A stretch of DNA of 64,000 bases from CANLBN01 sp034111645 (GTDB lineage Bacteria > Pseudomonadota > Gammaproteobacteria > Pseudomonadales > Cellvibrionaceae). Position numbers and translations under genes: made by a program. The stretch is from positions 76,270 through 140,269 of the forward strand of contig JAWUWW010000022.1 in assembly GCA_034111645.1 (NCBI GenBank). Reading direction: 5' to 3'. The notes below the pieces were generated by a model. That model worked only from the letters and a program-made list of their open reading frames with translations. It did no database searches and was not told the DNA's origin. Positions 34,462-43,958 of the stretch are shown here, one piece after another; position 1 is the stretch's first letter, and each line of letters begins with the position of its first letter.

Positions 34462-35427
34462 TTATTTCTTGTATTGATCAATAATATTCTTGCCAACTTC
34501 GCCAGATTCAGCCAACCAATCTGCCACCATGGTCTCACCGATAACACGAAATTCAGATTGCAAAGTACTTGATGGCTCGGTAACAATCATGCCATTTTCA
34601 CGTAGCGTATTAGTATCCTTAACCGCATTTTCTCGTCCTAGCTCCCAACCTTTTTTCTCAGCATTTGCAGCAGCTGTCAAAATAACTTGTTGAGTGTTTG
34701 CATCTAATTTATCAAATATTCTTTTATTCACGAAAACCATATTTTTTGGGATCCAAGCGCTCACCGTGGTGAAGTGCGTAATGTAATCCCAGCTTTGGTT
34801 ATTAACACCGGTAGTAGGTGAAGTAATCATTGAATCGATAACGCTAGTTGTAAATGCCTGAGCTATGTCACTAAAAGGAACATTTACTGGGGTTGTTCCC
34901 ATAAGTTCAGCTAAGAGTGAAGTTGTAGGACTATATGCACGCATTTTTAAACCCTTAAGATCAGCTAAGCTATTAACTTCTTTATTGGAATATAAATCTT
35001 GGGCAGGCCATGGCACGGTATAAAGTAACATTAATCCATCTTTCGCAAGCTGCTTAGATAATTCATCCTTTGAAAGCTTATATAGCTTTTCAGCCGAGTC
35101 AAAATCTGTCGCTAAGAATGGAATATTGTCCAATTTAAAAATCGGATCATTATTACCCATACGACCAATAAACACTTCGCCAATTTGTACTTGTCGAGAT
35201 TTTACAGCACGATGAATTTCAGGATGCTTGATAAGAGAACCACCTGAGTGAACTGTAATTGATAGCTTATCACCTGATTTAGCCGTTACTTCTTCGGCAA
35301 ACTGCCTAGCAACTTGCGTTGGGTGGTTGCCATCGCCATAGGGTGTTGGCATATCCCATTTTTCTGCTAGTGCTGATGTGGATAGCATAAGACCCAAAAC
35401 AGTTGCCAAGAACTTAGAGTTTTTCAT
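34462..35427 (-). CDS. dctP: TRAP transporter periplasmic binding protein DctP
   Basis: A 321-residue secreted solute receptor with a signal peptide cleaved after Ala-Leu-Ala (about residue 21). The mature start (EKWDMPTPYGDGNHPT) and the conserved LKGLKMRAYSPTTSLL segment, whose Arg binds a substrate carboxylate, are typical. I recall that a DctP subfamily in Bordetella pertussis binds pyroglutamate; the operon here with PxpABC makes pyroglutamate a strong candidate ligand, but the pocket residues cannot be verified without a structural alignment. It lies between the DUF1445 gene (158 bases upstream) and the hairpin before dctQ. Confidence 0.93.
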   Translation of the reverse strand: MKNSKFLATVLGLMLSTSALAEKWDMPTPYGDGNHPTQVARQFAEEVTAKSGDKLSITVHSGGSLIKHPEIHRAVKSRQVQIGEVFIGRMGNNDPIFKLDNIPFLATDFDSAEKLYKLSKDELSKQLAKDGLMLLYTVPWPAQDLYSNKEVNSLADLKGLKMRAYSPTTSLLAELMGTTPVNVPFSDIAQAFTTSVIDSMITSPTTGVNNQSWDYITHFTTVSAWIPKNMVFVNKRIFDKLDANTQQVILTAAANAEKKGWELGRENAVKDTNTLRENGMIVTEPSSTLQSEFRVIGETMVADWLAESGEVGKNIIDQYKK

Positions 35428-35585
35428 AATTATTCCTCATTATTTTAACGTAGTTTATTTTTTAAAAAATTATTACTCATTTTACTAATTTGAACTTATC
35501 ACTAAATAACTGATATCTATTAAGGTATTAACTCTTGCAAAATAGCGGTTATTGCTTGAACTTAAAAGATATCTAAAAGTAGTGT

Positions 35586-36383
35586 TTAAAGCTTTATAGT
35601 CCCCAAATCCCTATACATATGATCTGTGATTAGCATTTTCCCGGGCGCATGGGTAATAACCAAGGGTAACTTTGCAGATCTTATTGCTGCCTGCGTAGTA
35701 ACTCCACAAGCCCAAAATACAGGAATATCATCGTCCTCCAGCACCACTGGCGAGCCATACTCAGGAGCATGAATGTCTTTAATTCCGATGAGCTCCGGAT
35801 CACCAATATGAACTGGCGCACCATGAGCTTTTGGGAATTCATTAGTAATGCTGATGACCTGATCAATATTATGTTTTTTAAAAGGACGCATCGACACAAC
35901 CATATTACAGTTAAAATTGTCGGTGGCTATAGTAGCAATATTTGTATCATACATAGACACGTTGGTACCTTGGACGATATTTTTTACGGGCAAACCCGCA
36001 GATTGCAAAGCGTCTTCAAAGGAAAATGAACAACCCAAAACAATAGCTACCGAATCATCTTGCCAATGCTCGCTGATATCAGCAACTGCGTTAGAGTATG
36101 CTCCGTCTCGAAAAAGGTGATATTCAGGAACATCAATACGAATATCTAACCCATCACCTAATTCAGGAATAGAAGGATCACCTGGTTTTGAAATACCTAT
36201 CAATGGACAAGGCTTAGGATTTAGTCGACAAAATTCAATAAATTCATCTGCCCACTGCTTGGGCATAATGACTAAATTACCTTGAACTAAGTTTGGCATC
36301 AAACCACTGGTGTTATTTTGAAAGCCACCGCTACGTATCTGTGATCTGACATCTTTAAGACTATTAGTATTAGTAGTATGCAT
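35586..36383 (-). CDS. DUF1445 (YcsI) family protein, D-glutamate cyclase-like
   Basis: A 265-residue soluble protein of the family long annotated as putative hydro-lyase (YcsI/DUF1445). Typical features are the opening Arg-x3-Arg-x-Gly, then LVQGNLVIMPKQWA, FCRLNPKPCPLIG, VLGCSFSFEDAL, VSMRPF and FWACGVTTQAA, with THAPGKMLITDH at the end. The eukaryotic relative is described as D-glutamate cyclase, which forms 5-oxo-D-proline. Being upstream of a transporter and PxpABC, it most plausibly feeds 5-oxoproline to the oxoprolinase. In Bacillus the homologue ycsI also lies with ycsF and kipI-kipA. Direct activity is not proven. Confidence 0.85.
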   Translation of the reverse strand: MHTTNTNSLKDVRSQIRSGGFQNNTSGLMPNLVQGNLVIMPKQWADEFIEFCRLNPKPCPLIGISKPGDPSIPELGDGLDIRIDVPEYHLFRDGAYSNAVADISEHWQDDSVAIVLGCSFSFEDALQSAGLPVKNIVQGTNVSMYDTNIATIATDNFNCNMVVSMRPFKKHNIDQVISITNEFPKAHGAPVHIGDPELIGIKDIHAPEYGSPVVLEDDDIPVFWACGVTTQAAIRSAKLPLVITHAPGKMLITDHMYRDLGTIKL

Positions 36384-36512
36384 TTGGAACCCTAATATAT
36401 TAATTTGTTTTTTATTATTGATCGATGCTATTAGAAGCTTATCATTAATACAAATTATAGTTTTTAATTGAATTCGATAAGTAATTCTTATAGAAGTGGA
36501 ATTGATGAAGGT

Positions 36513-37391
36513 TTAACTTGCTGTAGATTGAGCTAAGTTGATCATAGGAAGTAATTCTGGTCTATGCGGTGAAATTGGGTAGGAGGCTGTAAATGTTAAG
36601 TCGGAGGGATGCCAATTGGTGTTTATAATCTGTATCTCTCCACTTTCAAGGTCATTTTGGATTAAGCCAACGGGTAATGCTGATATCCCCATGCCATCGA
36701 GCACCAAGCGCCGAGAAATAGCGAGAGAACTAGAGGTAATAATACTGGCTGGGCGCTCTGAAGTTTGAGCAAATTTGTTAATAATCTCAATATAAGGGGT
36801 AGTATTGCGAGCATAGGTAATAATGGGCCATTGCGTTAACTCTGCGGTCGATCTTTCATCTGGCCCGATATTTAAAGAAGTGCTAGCAACCCAAACTAGG
36901 GGAACGGTTGAAAGGTGCTCATTAACAATAGTCGGATCTGGAAGTGGACCTACTAAAAAGGCAATATCAATAGAGCCACTAAATAAGAGTTTTCTGAGCG
37001 TCACCGAGACATCAACGGTTAATTCTACCGTGACTCCAGGGACATCCTCTTGAAAACTCTTCAAAAATGTCGACAACCAAGAATGCGCTATCGTCTCCGA
37101 AACACCAAGGCGTAAAAGACCAGAATAGGCCGCCGCATTATTGGCTTTATTAGTGAATTCTTTTGCAAGATAAACTAATTTTTCAGCGTAGGGCATTAAC
37201 TCGTGCCCTTTAGATGTCAGCAATACCTTGCTATTGCCTTCACGCTCAAAAAGTTTTACGTCTAGCTCCGCTTCTAATGCGGCGATCCGCGTGGAGATTG
37301 CAGGTTGTGTAGTGCATTGTTGCTCTGCAGCTTTACTAAAACTATGAAGTTTTGCTACCCAAAAAAAGGCCTCTATACGTTTAAAATTCAT
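36513..37391 (-). CDS. LysR-type transcriptional regulator
   Basis: A 292-residue activator with an N-terminal winged helix-turn-helix (residues about 1-60, FSKAAEQQCTTQPAISTRIA) and a periplasmic-binding-like effector domain. It lies directly upstream of and in the same direction as the DUF1445-TRAP-Pxp genes, 129 bases from the first, so it probably regulates them; LysR members are often divergent from targets, so this arrangement is slightly unusual. The short spacer to DUF1445 contains CTTATC and GATAAG near 36438 and 36475, a possible inverted binding site. Confidence 0.9.
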   Translation of the reverse strand: MNFKRIEAFFWVAKLHSFSKAAEQQCTTQPAISTRIAALEAELDVKLFEREGNSKVLLTSKGHELMPYAEKLVYLAKEFTNKANNAAAYSGLLRLGVSETIAHSWLSTFLKSFQEDVPGVTVELTVDVSVTLRKLLFSGSIDIAFLVGPLPDPTIVNEHLSTVPLVWVASTSLNIGPDERSTAELTQWPIITYARNTTPYIEIINKFAQTSERPASIITSSSLAISRRLVLDGMGISALPVGLIQNDLESGEIQIINTNWHPSDLTFTASYPISPHRPELLPMINLAQSTAS

Positions 37392-37671
37392 AATTGTTGT
37401 AATCCATAATGCAGAAATTTAAAAATATTGATCACATACTATACAACAATGCTTAGATTATATTTAGAGTATTAATATTGTTTTTACAATTAGACTGTCC
37501 ATGGTCTTCGATTGTGTTTTTTATCAACAATCAAACGAACAGGGCCAATGAATAAGAGTGTTTATAGTAACTAACTTTTATTGCGTTTCTAATTTATACT
37601 TATTTAAATACTGAGATAAATAGAGTCAAAATACGAATGCCTAGATTCAACAAACACTATATCCCTCGCCC

Positions 37672-38022
37672 ATGACACTCACCCATTTATTTTATGGCTT
37701 TATTTTTATATTAGCGGCATATGCTTTGATACAGCATGCCAACATGAGTAGTGTAGCAAGAGCTCACGCACGCAAACATTGTGAGACAATGGGCGTACAA
37801 TTATTAGACCAGAATATAATATTGAGAAAGCTTTCATTGCATGGTTCACGTCATTCGCTTATTGCTATTGGGCGCCTGTATTTGTTCGAATTTTCATCAA
37901 TAGGCGACACTCGTTATCATGGGACGATAAAATTAATAGGCAATAAAGTAATAACTATTGAACTAGAACCCTTTAAAAGTGTTTACCAAGGTAACGATAA
38001 TAATTCATTAGGTGAACCATGA
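37672..38022 (+). CDS. DUF3301 family protein
   Basis: A 116-residue protein with one N-terminal membrane segment (about residues 5-22) and a small cytosolic or periplasmic domain. The segment ARAHARKHCETMGVQLLDQ and the following RLYLFEFSSIGD match the conserved DUF3301 of gammaproteobacteria. Function is unknown. It is first on this plus-strand run, 280 bases from the divergent LysR gene. Confidence 0.85.
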   Translation: MTLTHLFYGFIFILAAYALIQHANMSSVARAHARKHCETMGVQLLDQNIILRKLSLHGSRHSLIAIGRLYLFEFSSIGDTRYHGTIKLIGNKVITIELEPFKSVYQGNDNNSLGEP

Positions 38023-38130
38023 ACTATTCGTCTACAATTAACGTAGATTTTGAAGAATTTCTCATTCTTAAAAAATACTAACTAATATTATATATGTTAA
38101 TTTAAAAAGCATTAAAACCTAGGTAACACT

Positions 38131-38424
38131 ATGAAAAAAATCTTATTTATAACCTTCGCTCTAATTATTCCTGCTTTATCTTTTGCAGCAACCCCAGCAA
38201 AAGAGGCCACATGCAGAGCTTGTCATGGCGTCCAAGGTGCTAAACCTGTTGTGCCAAATTATCCAAAACTAAATGGTCAGAATAAAGAATACATTGTATC
38301 TTCATTAAAAGCTTACAAAAATGGTGAACGCACTGGTGGTTTAGCAGGAATGATGAAGGGAATAGCTTCTAGTTTGTCTGATGCTGAAATGGCAGAATTG
38401 GCCGATTATTATTCGCAGCAATAA
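38131..38424 (+). CDS. Small periplasmic cytochrome c
   Basis: A 97-residue class I cytochrome with a signal peptide cleaved near Phe-Ala-Ala (residue 20). The single haem site is Cys28-Arg-Ala-Cys31-His32 and the distal Met lies in GGLAGMMKGIA. It resembles cytochrome c4/c5-type single-haem electron carriers. It likely shuttles electrons to a terminal oxidase. There is no associated oxidase gene nearby. Confidence 0.92.
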   Translation: MKKILFITFALIIPALSFAATPAKEATCRACHGVQGAKPVVPNYPKLNGQNKEYIVSSLKAYKNGERTGGLAGMMKGIASSLSDAEMAELADYYSQQ

Positions 38425-38549
38425 CACTCCCGCAATACAACTCATTATTTAATCGTCTAATTATGTAATACCTACAACTGGTTAATTAGATGATTAAATA
38501 GTCTTATACTTCTATAGACTCACTTACATTTATTTATTGAAAACACATT

Positions 38550-39287
38550 ATGACCAAAACTAATATTGTCGTAATAGGTGCAAGCGGCGGCATTGGCAAT
38601 GCATTTGTACAACTATTAAGTCAAAATGAAAACAATAACGTTTATGCATTTGCCCGATCATCAATTTCAACAATTAATTCAGTCTCAAGCAGTTTAGACA
38701 AACCCCTTATAAATTATATTGATTATGATTCAGAAGATTCAATTAAAGCTGCAGCTGAAATAACAGTTCAAACAGGACCTCTTGATTTAGTCATTGTAGC
38801 GACAGGCTTTTTGCATGATCAGACAATGATGCCCGAAAAATCTCTGCGAGAATTATCGACTGAAAGTTTTCAGAAAAACTTCCTCATCAACACTATTGGT
38901 CCTGCATTAGTAGCCAAACATTTTTTACCTAAGCTAAATAAAAATCGACGTTCTGTCTTTGCTATTTTATCGGCACGTGTTGGCAGCATCAGTGATAATC
39001 GTTTAGGTGGTTGGTATGCATATCGCGCATCTAAGGCTGCTATAAATATGGTTATCAAAACCGTGAGCATTGAAGCATCAAGAAAACAAAAACAGGCCAT
39101 AATTGTAGGCCTTCATCCGGGTACAGTAGCTAGCTCTCTGTCTCAACCTTTTCAAAAAAATGTAGTGCCTGAAAAGCTATTTACCCCAGAATACTCTACA
39201 AAAAAGTTAATGAGCGTTATTCAAAACTTAGACATAAAAGATAGCGGAAAAGTTTTTGCATGGGATGGAAAAGAAATAAATAGCTAA
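38550..39287 (+). CDS. Short-chain dehydrogenase (C-factor-like)
   Basis: A 245-residue NAD(P)-binding oxidoreductase with the cofactor motif GASGGIG (residues 10-16), catalytic YRASK (Tyr-x3-Lys) preceded by a Ser in ILSARVGS, and the PGTVAS segment. It is close to the CsgA/C-factor subgroup. The substrate is unknown. The gene stands alone between cytochrome c and an unknown convergent gene. Confidence 0.9.
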   Translation: MTKTNIVVIGASGGIGNAFVQLLSQNENNNVYAFARSSISTINSVSSSLDKPLINYIDYDSEDSIKAAAEITVQTGPLDLVIVATGFLHDQTMMPEKSLRELSTESFQKNFLINTIGPALVAKHFLPKLNKNRRSVFAILSARVGSISDNRLGGWYAYRASKAAINMVIKTVSIEASRKQKQAIIVGLHPGTVASSLSQPFQKNVVPEKLFTPEYSTKKLMSVIQNLDIKDSGKVFAWDGKEINS

Positions 39288-39319
39288 CAGTAAAAAAAAC
39301 CTACATCGTATCGCATAAC

Positions 39320-39616
39320 TTATTCTCTCAGATGTACCCATCCATGTATTTTTTCGTTATAAATAAAATTTATACCCATTGATTGCACATGACGAACATC
39401 TCCATTACTTGGAATGTCGTAATCTTCTAACCCTTCTAAGGCTAATACATTGGACATAGCTAGCTTATGTCTGCGTTCACTGGGCAAATCATCTAGATGC
39501 AGTTCACTACCATTCCAAACCAAACCATCTCGCTCTATGGGTGAGGCATGTGCATATTCTGATGACACAAAGACAGCAGAAGTGCCTGCCATTTTTTTAT
39601 AATTATCTAAAAGCAT
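39320..39616 (-). CDS. Unknown small protein
   Basis: A 98-residue protein starting MLLDNYKKMAGTSAVFV, with GAG-rich purines eight bases upstream of the ATG at 39616; the longer frame to 39649 would require a TTG start. It contains no signal peptide, membrane segment or motif I recognise; conserved-looking segments are ASPIERDGLVWNGSELHLDD and the C-terminal INFIYNEKIHGWVHLRE. It is downstream of the universal stress gene but behind that gene's terminator, so it likely has its own promoter. The coding status rests on amino-acid-like composition and a good start. Confidence 0.6.
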   Translation of the reverse strand: MLLDNYKKMAGTSAVFVSSEYAHASPIERDGLVWNGSELHLDDLPSERRHKLAMSNVLALEGLEDYDIPSNGDVRHVQSMGINFIYNEKIHGWVHLRE

Positions 39617-39653
39617 TATATTTTCTCGCACAATATGATTAGTCTTCAACTTA

Positions 39654-39682
39654 AAAACACTTCACATTAAGAGAAGTGTTTT
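39654..39682 (-). terminator. Terminator downstream of the universal stress protein gene
   Basis: AAAACACTTC and GAAGTGTTTT form a perfect 10-base stem with a 9-base loop; on the minus strand it is followed by TTTTTAAG. It lies 38 bases after the stop of the universal stress protein gene. Confidence 0.8.
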
Positions 39683-39683
39683 A

Positions 39684-39710
39684 TAGGTGTAGGTGTAGGT
39701 TTAGGTGTAG
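39684..39710. repeat. Short TAGGTG tandem repeat
   Basis: Four consecutive hexamers TAGGTG (one reads TAGGTT) plus a partial fifth lie between the stress-protein stop and its terminator. A simple-sequence tract of this size may vary in copy number between strains but sits outside any gene. Confidence 0.8.
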
Positions 39711-39719
39711 TCATATTAT

Positions 39720-40550
39720 TTAATGAACTAACATTAAAGGCATACGGACATTTTGGATTAAGTGTTGAGTGACGCCACCTAATATAGACTCTCTGAAATA
39801 AGAATGACCATAACCACCTATAGCGATGAGATCAATATCGCTTCTCTCTGCATGTTTAACTAAGATGCCGCCAATATCAGGGTCATTATCGGTGATTTGT
39901 TTAGGGTAAAGTTGGCTGGTAACTCCATGACTTTCTAAATAAGCGCTGACCTCTATGCCCTTAGCGATATTGTCTCCTAGATCTTTTTCTTTATAAGCAG
40001 TAATTACATCAACATTTGTCGCTTGTTGCATAAGCGGCAAGGCTTCGTGAAGCGCACGGGCAGACTCTCTGGTTTCATTCCAACCTAATAATATTTTTTT
40101 TCCAAAGCTGTCTTGATTCCATTTTTTTGGAACAACAATCACTGGCCGCCCTATTTCCACTAATAATTCATTAATGAAACTAGTGCTATTGAAATCATTA
40201 GCATCGCTTTCTTGACTATAACTCATAAAAATTAAATCAGTATAAAGCATTATTTTTGTAGGCTTATCATTTTCAAGTCCTTTATAAAATGTTGTTTTAC
40301 AACCAATTTTAGAGGTTATATCGTTAAATCTTTTTTCCGCAAGATCAGCTTGATGATTTTCTTCCTTTATAATTTGTTGCCGTAGACCTACGGTATAGTA
40401 GTCGTAGACATGATAGGAGCTAACGGTATCGACTATAATATAAAGGCCAATTAACCTAGCATTATTATCGAGCGCAAACTTTGCGGCCGTTTGAATAGTA
40501 TTATCATCTTCACGAACATTATTTAGACAAACTGCAACATGCTTAATCAT
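39720..40550 (-). CDS. Tandem universal stress protein (two UspA domains)
   Basis: A 276-residue cytosolic protein made of two UspA-like domains. The first (about residues 1-145) begins IKHVAVCLNN; the second (about 150-276) ends with the ATP-binding motif Gly-x2-Gly-x9-Gly in IGGYGHSYFRESILGG and PLMLVH. Such proteins help survive starvation, redox and energy stress. The ATG at 40550 has GGGG seven bases upstream; the ten extra residues of the longer frame are not needed. It is monocistronic, with its own terminator. Confidence 0.9.
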   Translation of the reverse strand: MIKHVAVCLNNVREDDNTIQTAAKFALDNNARLIGLYIIVDTVSSYHVYDYYTVGLRQQIIKEENHQADLAEKRFNDITSKIGCKTTFYKGLENDKPTKIMLYTDLIFMSYSQESDANDFNSTSFINELLVEIGRPVIVVPKKWNQDSFGKKILLGWNETRESARALHEALPLMQQATNVDVITAYKEKDLGDNIAKGIEVSAYLESHGVTSQLYPKQITDNDPDIGGILVKHAERSDIDLIAIGGYGHSYFRESILGGVTQHLIQNVRMPLMLVH

Positions 40551-40833
40551 TTTAGCCCCACTTGTTATTAGAAATAACAAAACAGTTACTTTAAAAGTAG
40601 ACTTCGTAACTATTTATCATGGGACTATATTAATGATTTATTTAAGCGAGCTATTGATATACATCAACTATCTATCAATGTATGTATAAAATAAAAGTTC
40701 AGCGCGTAGAAAATACAATGATGATTTTATCAATACGCCATATAAATAAATTCATAAAGCGCATTGATCTAGAGTAAAGGGATGTTGTGTTGCTTTAAAA
40801 ACTTTTTATAAGATCTAATATTGATAACGACCT

Positions 40834-43800
40834 TTATTTAATTACGTGACTCTTACTTTCATGTATAAGTTTTTCACTAACTGCATTTGGTGAACCCGTA
40901 TTCCGAGCAATCAGGCTATACGCAACCGGAACTATAAAAAGCGTAAAAAATGTTGCCGAAATAACGCCACCTAAAACTACAACACCGATAGAAATACGAG
41001 TTTCAGCACCCGCACCACTAGTGACAATGAGAGGAATCGCTCCTGCTATTGTGGTCAGTCCAGTCATTAAAATTGGACGAAAACGCACCTCGGATGCTTG
41101 CACAATAGCACGTGAGAAACGCACACCCTCATCACGCAATTGGTTCGCAAACTCTACAATCAAAATTCCATTTTTTGCGGCAAGACCAACCAACATAATC
41201 AAACCTATTTGAGAGTAAATATTCAGTGTGCCTCCGGTTAAATATAAACCTAATAAGCCACCGCCAGCAGCTAGCGGGACCGTCAACATAATCACAAAGG
41301 GATGAATATAACTTTCAAATTGAGCGGCCAAGACTAAAAATACAATAACAAGGCCCAATATAAAGACAAAAATAATCGAATCTCCCGATGTTATAAAGTC
41401 ACGGCTTTGTCCTTTATAATCAATAACGGCTTCTTCTGGAAGGTGCTCTTTAACTAGCATTTCAAGGTGTGCAAGCGCATCACCTAAGGCATAACCTTCT
41501 GCTAAATTTGCCTCTAAAGTAATCGCCCTGATACGGTTATACCGAGACAGTGTTTCTGCGGCACCATACTCACTGATACTAATGAGGTTAGAAAGAGGGA
41601 TCAGTTGGCCTGTTCTATCTGAGCGCACATAAATACTTTCTATATCGCTAAATGAAGTTTGAACGCTGCGCTCACCCTCGACAACAACGTCATACTCCTC
41701 TCCATCCTCTAAAAAAGTGGTTACGTTGCGACCGCCCATTAATGTCTCTAAGGTACGCCCGATATCTTCAGTACTTACCCCTAAATCCGACGCGCGATCA
41801 TAATTAACCGTAAAATCTAATTGTGGCCGTGTTTGCTTATAATCGCTATCAAGCCCTTGAAAGCCAGGGTTATCTTGTTCAACTTTCTGCAAAATAATAT
41901 CGCGCCACTCGGCTAATTTTTCGTAGGTCGAACCACCTAAAACAAACTGAACTGGTTTGTTAGTTCCCCCGCCTAAGCCTTGGCGCATAATTGGAAATGC
42001 TCTTACACCCGGTAAATCAGCAAGCTTTCCGCGAACTTCATTCATAATTTGAAATGCAGAACGGCGATTTGCCCAATCATCAAGAAGCACAATAACAAAA
42101 CCTGTATTAAAGCTTTCGATATTGCCAAAGCCTCTAGGAGCACGAATTAACAAGCGTTTAAATTCACCGGATTCGACATAAGGTGTTAATCGAGTTTCAA
42201 TTTCTGTCATATATTCTTCTATATATTTAAAACTTGCACCTTCGGGACCATTCACAATTAGAAAGAATGCACCACGATCTTCTTTGGGCGTGAACTCTTG
42301 TGTTACTTGAGGATATAACCAGACAACACCTCCCACTAAAATTGCAAAGCTTGCAACAATAACCAATGGATAGCGTAAACATTTTATTAAACCCGCCATA
42401 TAGAGACGTTTTAGCGCATCAAAAAAGTCGCCTACTTTGTTCAAGATGCCTGTTTTATTTTGAGAAATACCTTTAGACTTTTTTAATAACTTTGATGCTA
42501 AAACAGGTACAAGTGTCAGCGCAACCAATGAAGAAAATCCAACAGCCGCAGAAATTGTAATTGCAAATTCGGTAAATAAACGCCCGACATCGCCCTCTAA
42601 AAAAGTGATAGGTACAAAAACAGAAATTAAAACTAGCGTCGTGGCAACTACGGCAAAACCAACTTGGCGAGCACCTTTATAAGCAGCTACAAGCGGTGTT
42701 TCATTTTTTTCTTGAATGCGCCTGACAATGTTTTCAAGCATTACAATGGCGTCATCAACTACTAAACCGATTGCCAACACAAGCGCAAGTAACGTTAGTA
42801 GATTAATGGTAAAACCGAGCACATAAATAATTATAAATGATGCAATGATAGAAATAGGCACTGTGACTGCAGGAATTAACATTGCCCGCAAACTACCAAG
42901 GAATAAAAAGATAACAAAGACTACGCACGCAAGAGAAATAAATAGCGTCTTATAGACTTCTTTAATGGACGCTTTAATAAATACAGCGGCGTCATAGCTT
43001 TGTGATATTGTCATGCCCTCGGGAAGGCTACCATTAACCTTATCGGTAAGGTTTTTAGTGGCATCAGAGACAGCAATAGTATTGGCTGTCGATTGCTTAA
43101 TAACGCCGATGCCGACCATGGCAACTCCATTACCGCGAAACATAGTGCGATCTTCTTCTACACCTTTTTCGACACGAGCAACGTCACCTAGACGAACTAA
43201 ATAACCATCGTCACCGCGACCAAGTACAAGCTTTGCAAAATCTTCGGGGACTTTAAAGTTGCGCTCAACACGCGCTTTAAAAATAAGCTCATCAGATTGT
43301 AAGCTACCCGCAGGCAGTTCAACATTTTCGGAACGCAGCGCTGCCTCAACATCAAGCGCCGTTAAATTACGTGCAGCTAACGCTCGTCGGTCAAGCCAAA
43401 TGCGCATGGCATAGCGTAAACCGCCGCCTACACGCACTCGGGCTACTCCATCTAAAGATGAGTACTGATCTACAAGAAAGCGCTCGGCATAATCAGTTAA
43501 CTCAGCAATCGTTAAACGATCACTTGATAAATTTTGCCAAATAATAACATCATCATTGCTATCAACTTTTTGAACTTCGGGTGGCTCTGCTTCCTCGGGA
43601 AGATTGTCTTGTATCCCAGAAATACGATCGCGAATATCATTTGCAGCTTCATTTATATCGCGACTAATCAAAAACTGAATTGTAACTTTAGACTGACCAT
43701 CTTTAGATTCTGATTGCACAAAATCAATGCCTTCAACACCTGCTATTCGCTCTTCAATAAATTTGGTTACTCGGGTCTCGACGATATTAGCTGGGGCACC

Positions 43801-43956
43801 TGGATATTGAACTTCGACAGTGACTACGGGAGGATCAATATCCGGATACTCTCGAAGCGAAAGACGATCAAATGAGACTAAGCCAAAGGCAATGAGTAAT
43901 AACGAAATAACGCTAGCAAAAACGGGGCGCTTAACCGAAATATCAGAAATAATCAT
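40834..43956 (-). CDS. RND efflux pump inner-membrane transporter
   Basis: A 1040-residue proton-driven exporter of the AcrB/MexF/HAE-1 family, with the standard two sets of six transmembrane helices and two large periplasmic loops. The family start (SDISVKRPVFASVISLLLI), the TM4 acidic pair in GLVVDDAIVMLENI and the C-terminal GAGAETRISIGVVVLGG motifs are intact. Substrates cannot be deduced. It follows the membrane fusion protein gene by 2 bases. No outer-membrane channel gene is nearby, so it must use a TolC-like protein from elsewhere. Confidence 0.94.
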   Translation of the reverse strand: MIISDISVKRPVFASVISLLLIAFGLVSFDRLSLREYPDIDPPVVTVEVQYPGAPANIVETRVTKFIEERIAGVEGIDFVQSESKDGQSKVTIQFLISRDINEAANDIRDRISGIQDNLPEEAEPPEVQKVDSNDDVIIWQNLSSDRLTIAELTDYAERFLVDQYSSLDGVARVRVGGGLRYAMRIWLDRRALAARNLTALDVEAALRSENVELPAGSLQSDELIFKARVERNFKVPEDFAKLVLGRGDDGYLVRLGDVARVEKGVEEDRTMFRGNGVAMVGIGVIKQSTANTIAVSDATKNLTDKVNGSLPEGMTISQSYDAAVFIKASIKEVYKTLFISLACVVFVIFLFLGSLRAMLIPAVTVPISIIASFIIIYVLGFTINLLTLLALVLAIGLVVDDAIVMLENIVRRIQEKNETPLVAAYKGARQVGFAVVATTLVLISVFVPITFLEGDVGRLFTEFAITISAAVGFSSLVALTLVPVLASKLLKKSKGISQNKTGILNKVGDFFDALKRLYMAGLIKCLRYPLVIVASFAILVGGVVWLYPQVTQEFTPKEDRGAFFLIVNGPEGASFKYIEEYMTEIETRLTPYVESGEFKRLLIRAPRGFGNIESFNTGFVIVLLDDWANRRSAFQIMNEVRGKLADLPGVRAFPIMRQGLGGGTNKPVQFVLGGSTYEKLAEWRDIILQKVEQDNPGFQGLDSDYKQTRPQLDFTVNYDRASDLGVSTEDIGRTLETLMGGRNVTTFLEDGEEYDVVVEGERSVQTSFSDIESIYVRSDRTGQLIPLSNLISISEYGAAETLSRYNRIRAITLEANLAEGYALGDALAHLEMLVKEHLPEEAVIDYKGQSRDFITSGDSIIFVFILGLVIVFLVLAAQFESYIHPFVIMLTVPLAAGGGLLGLYLTGGTLNIYSQIGLIMLVGLAAKNGILIVEFANQLRDEGVRFSRAIVQASEVRFRPILMTGLTTIAGAIPLIVTSGAGAETRISIGVVVLGGVISATFFTLFIVPVAYSLIARNTGSPNAVSEKLIHESKSHVIK

Positions 43957-43958
43957 GT

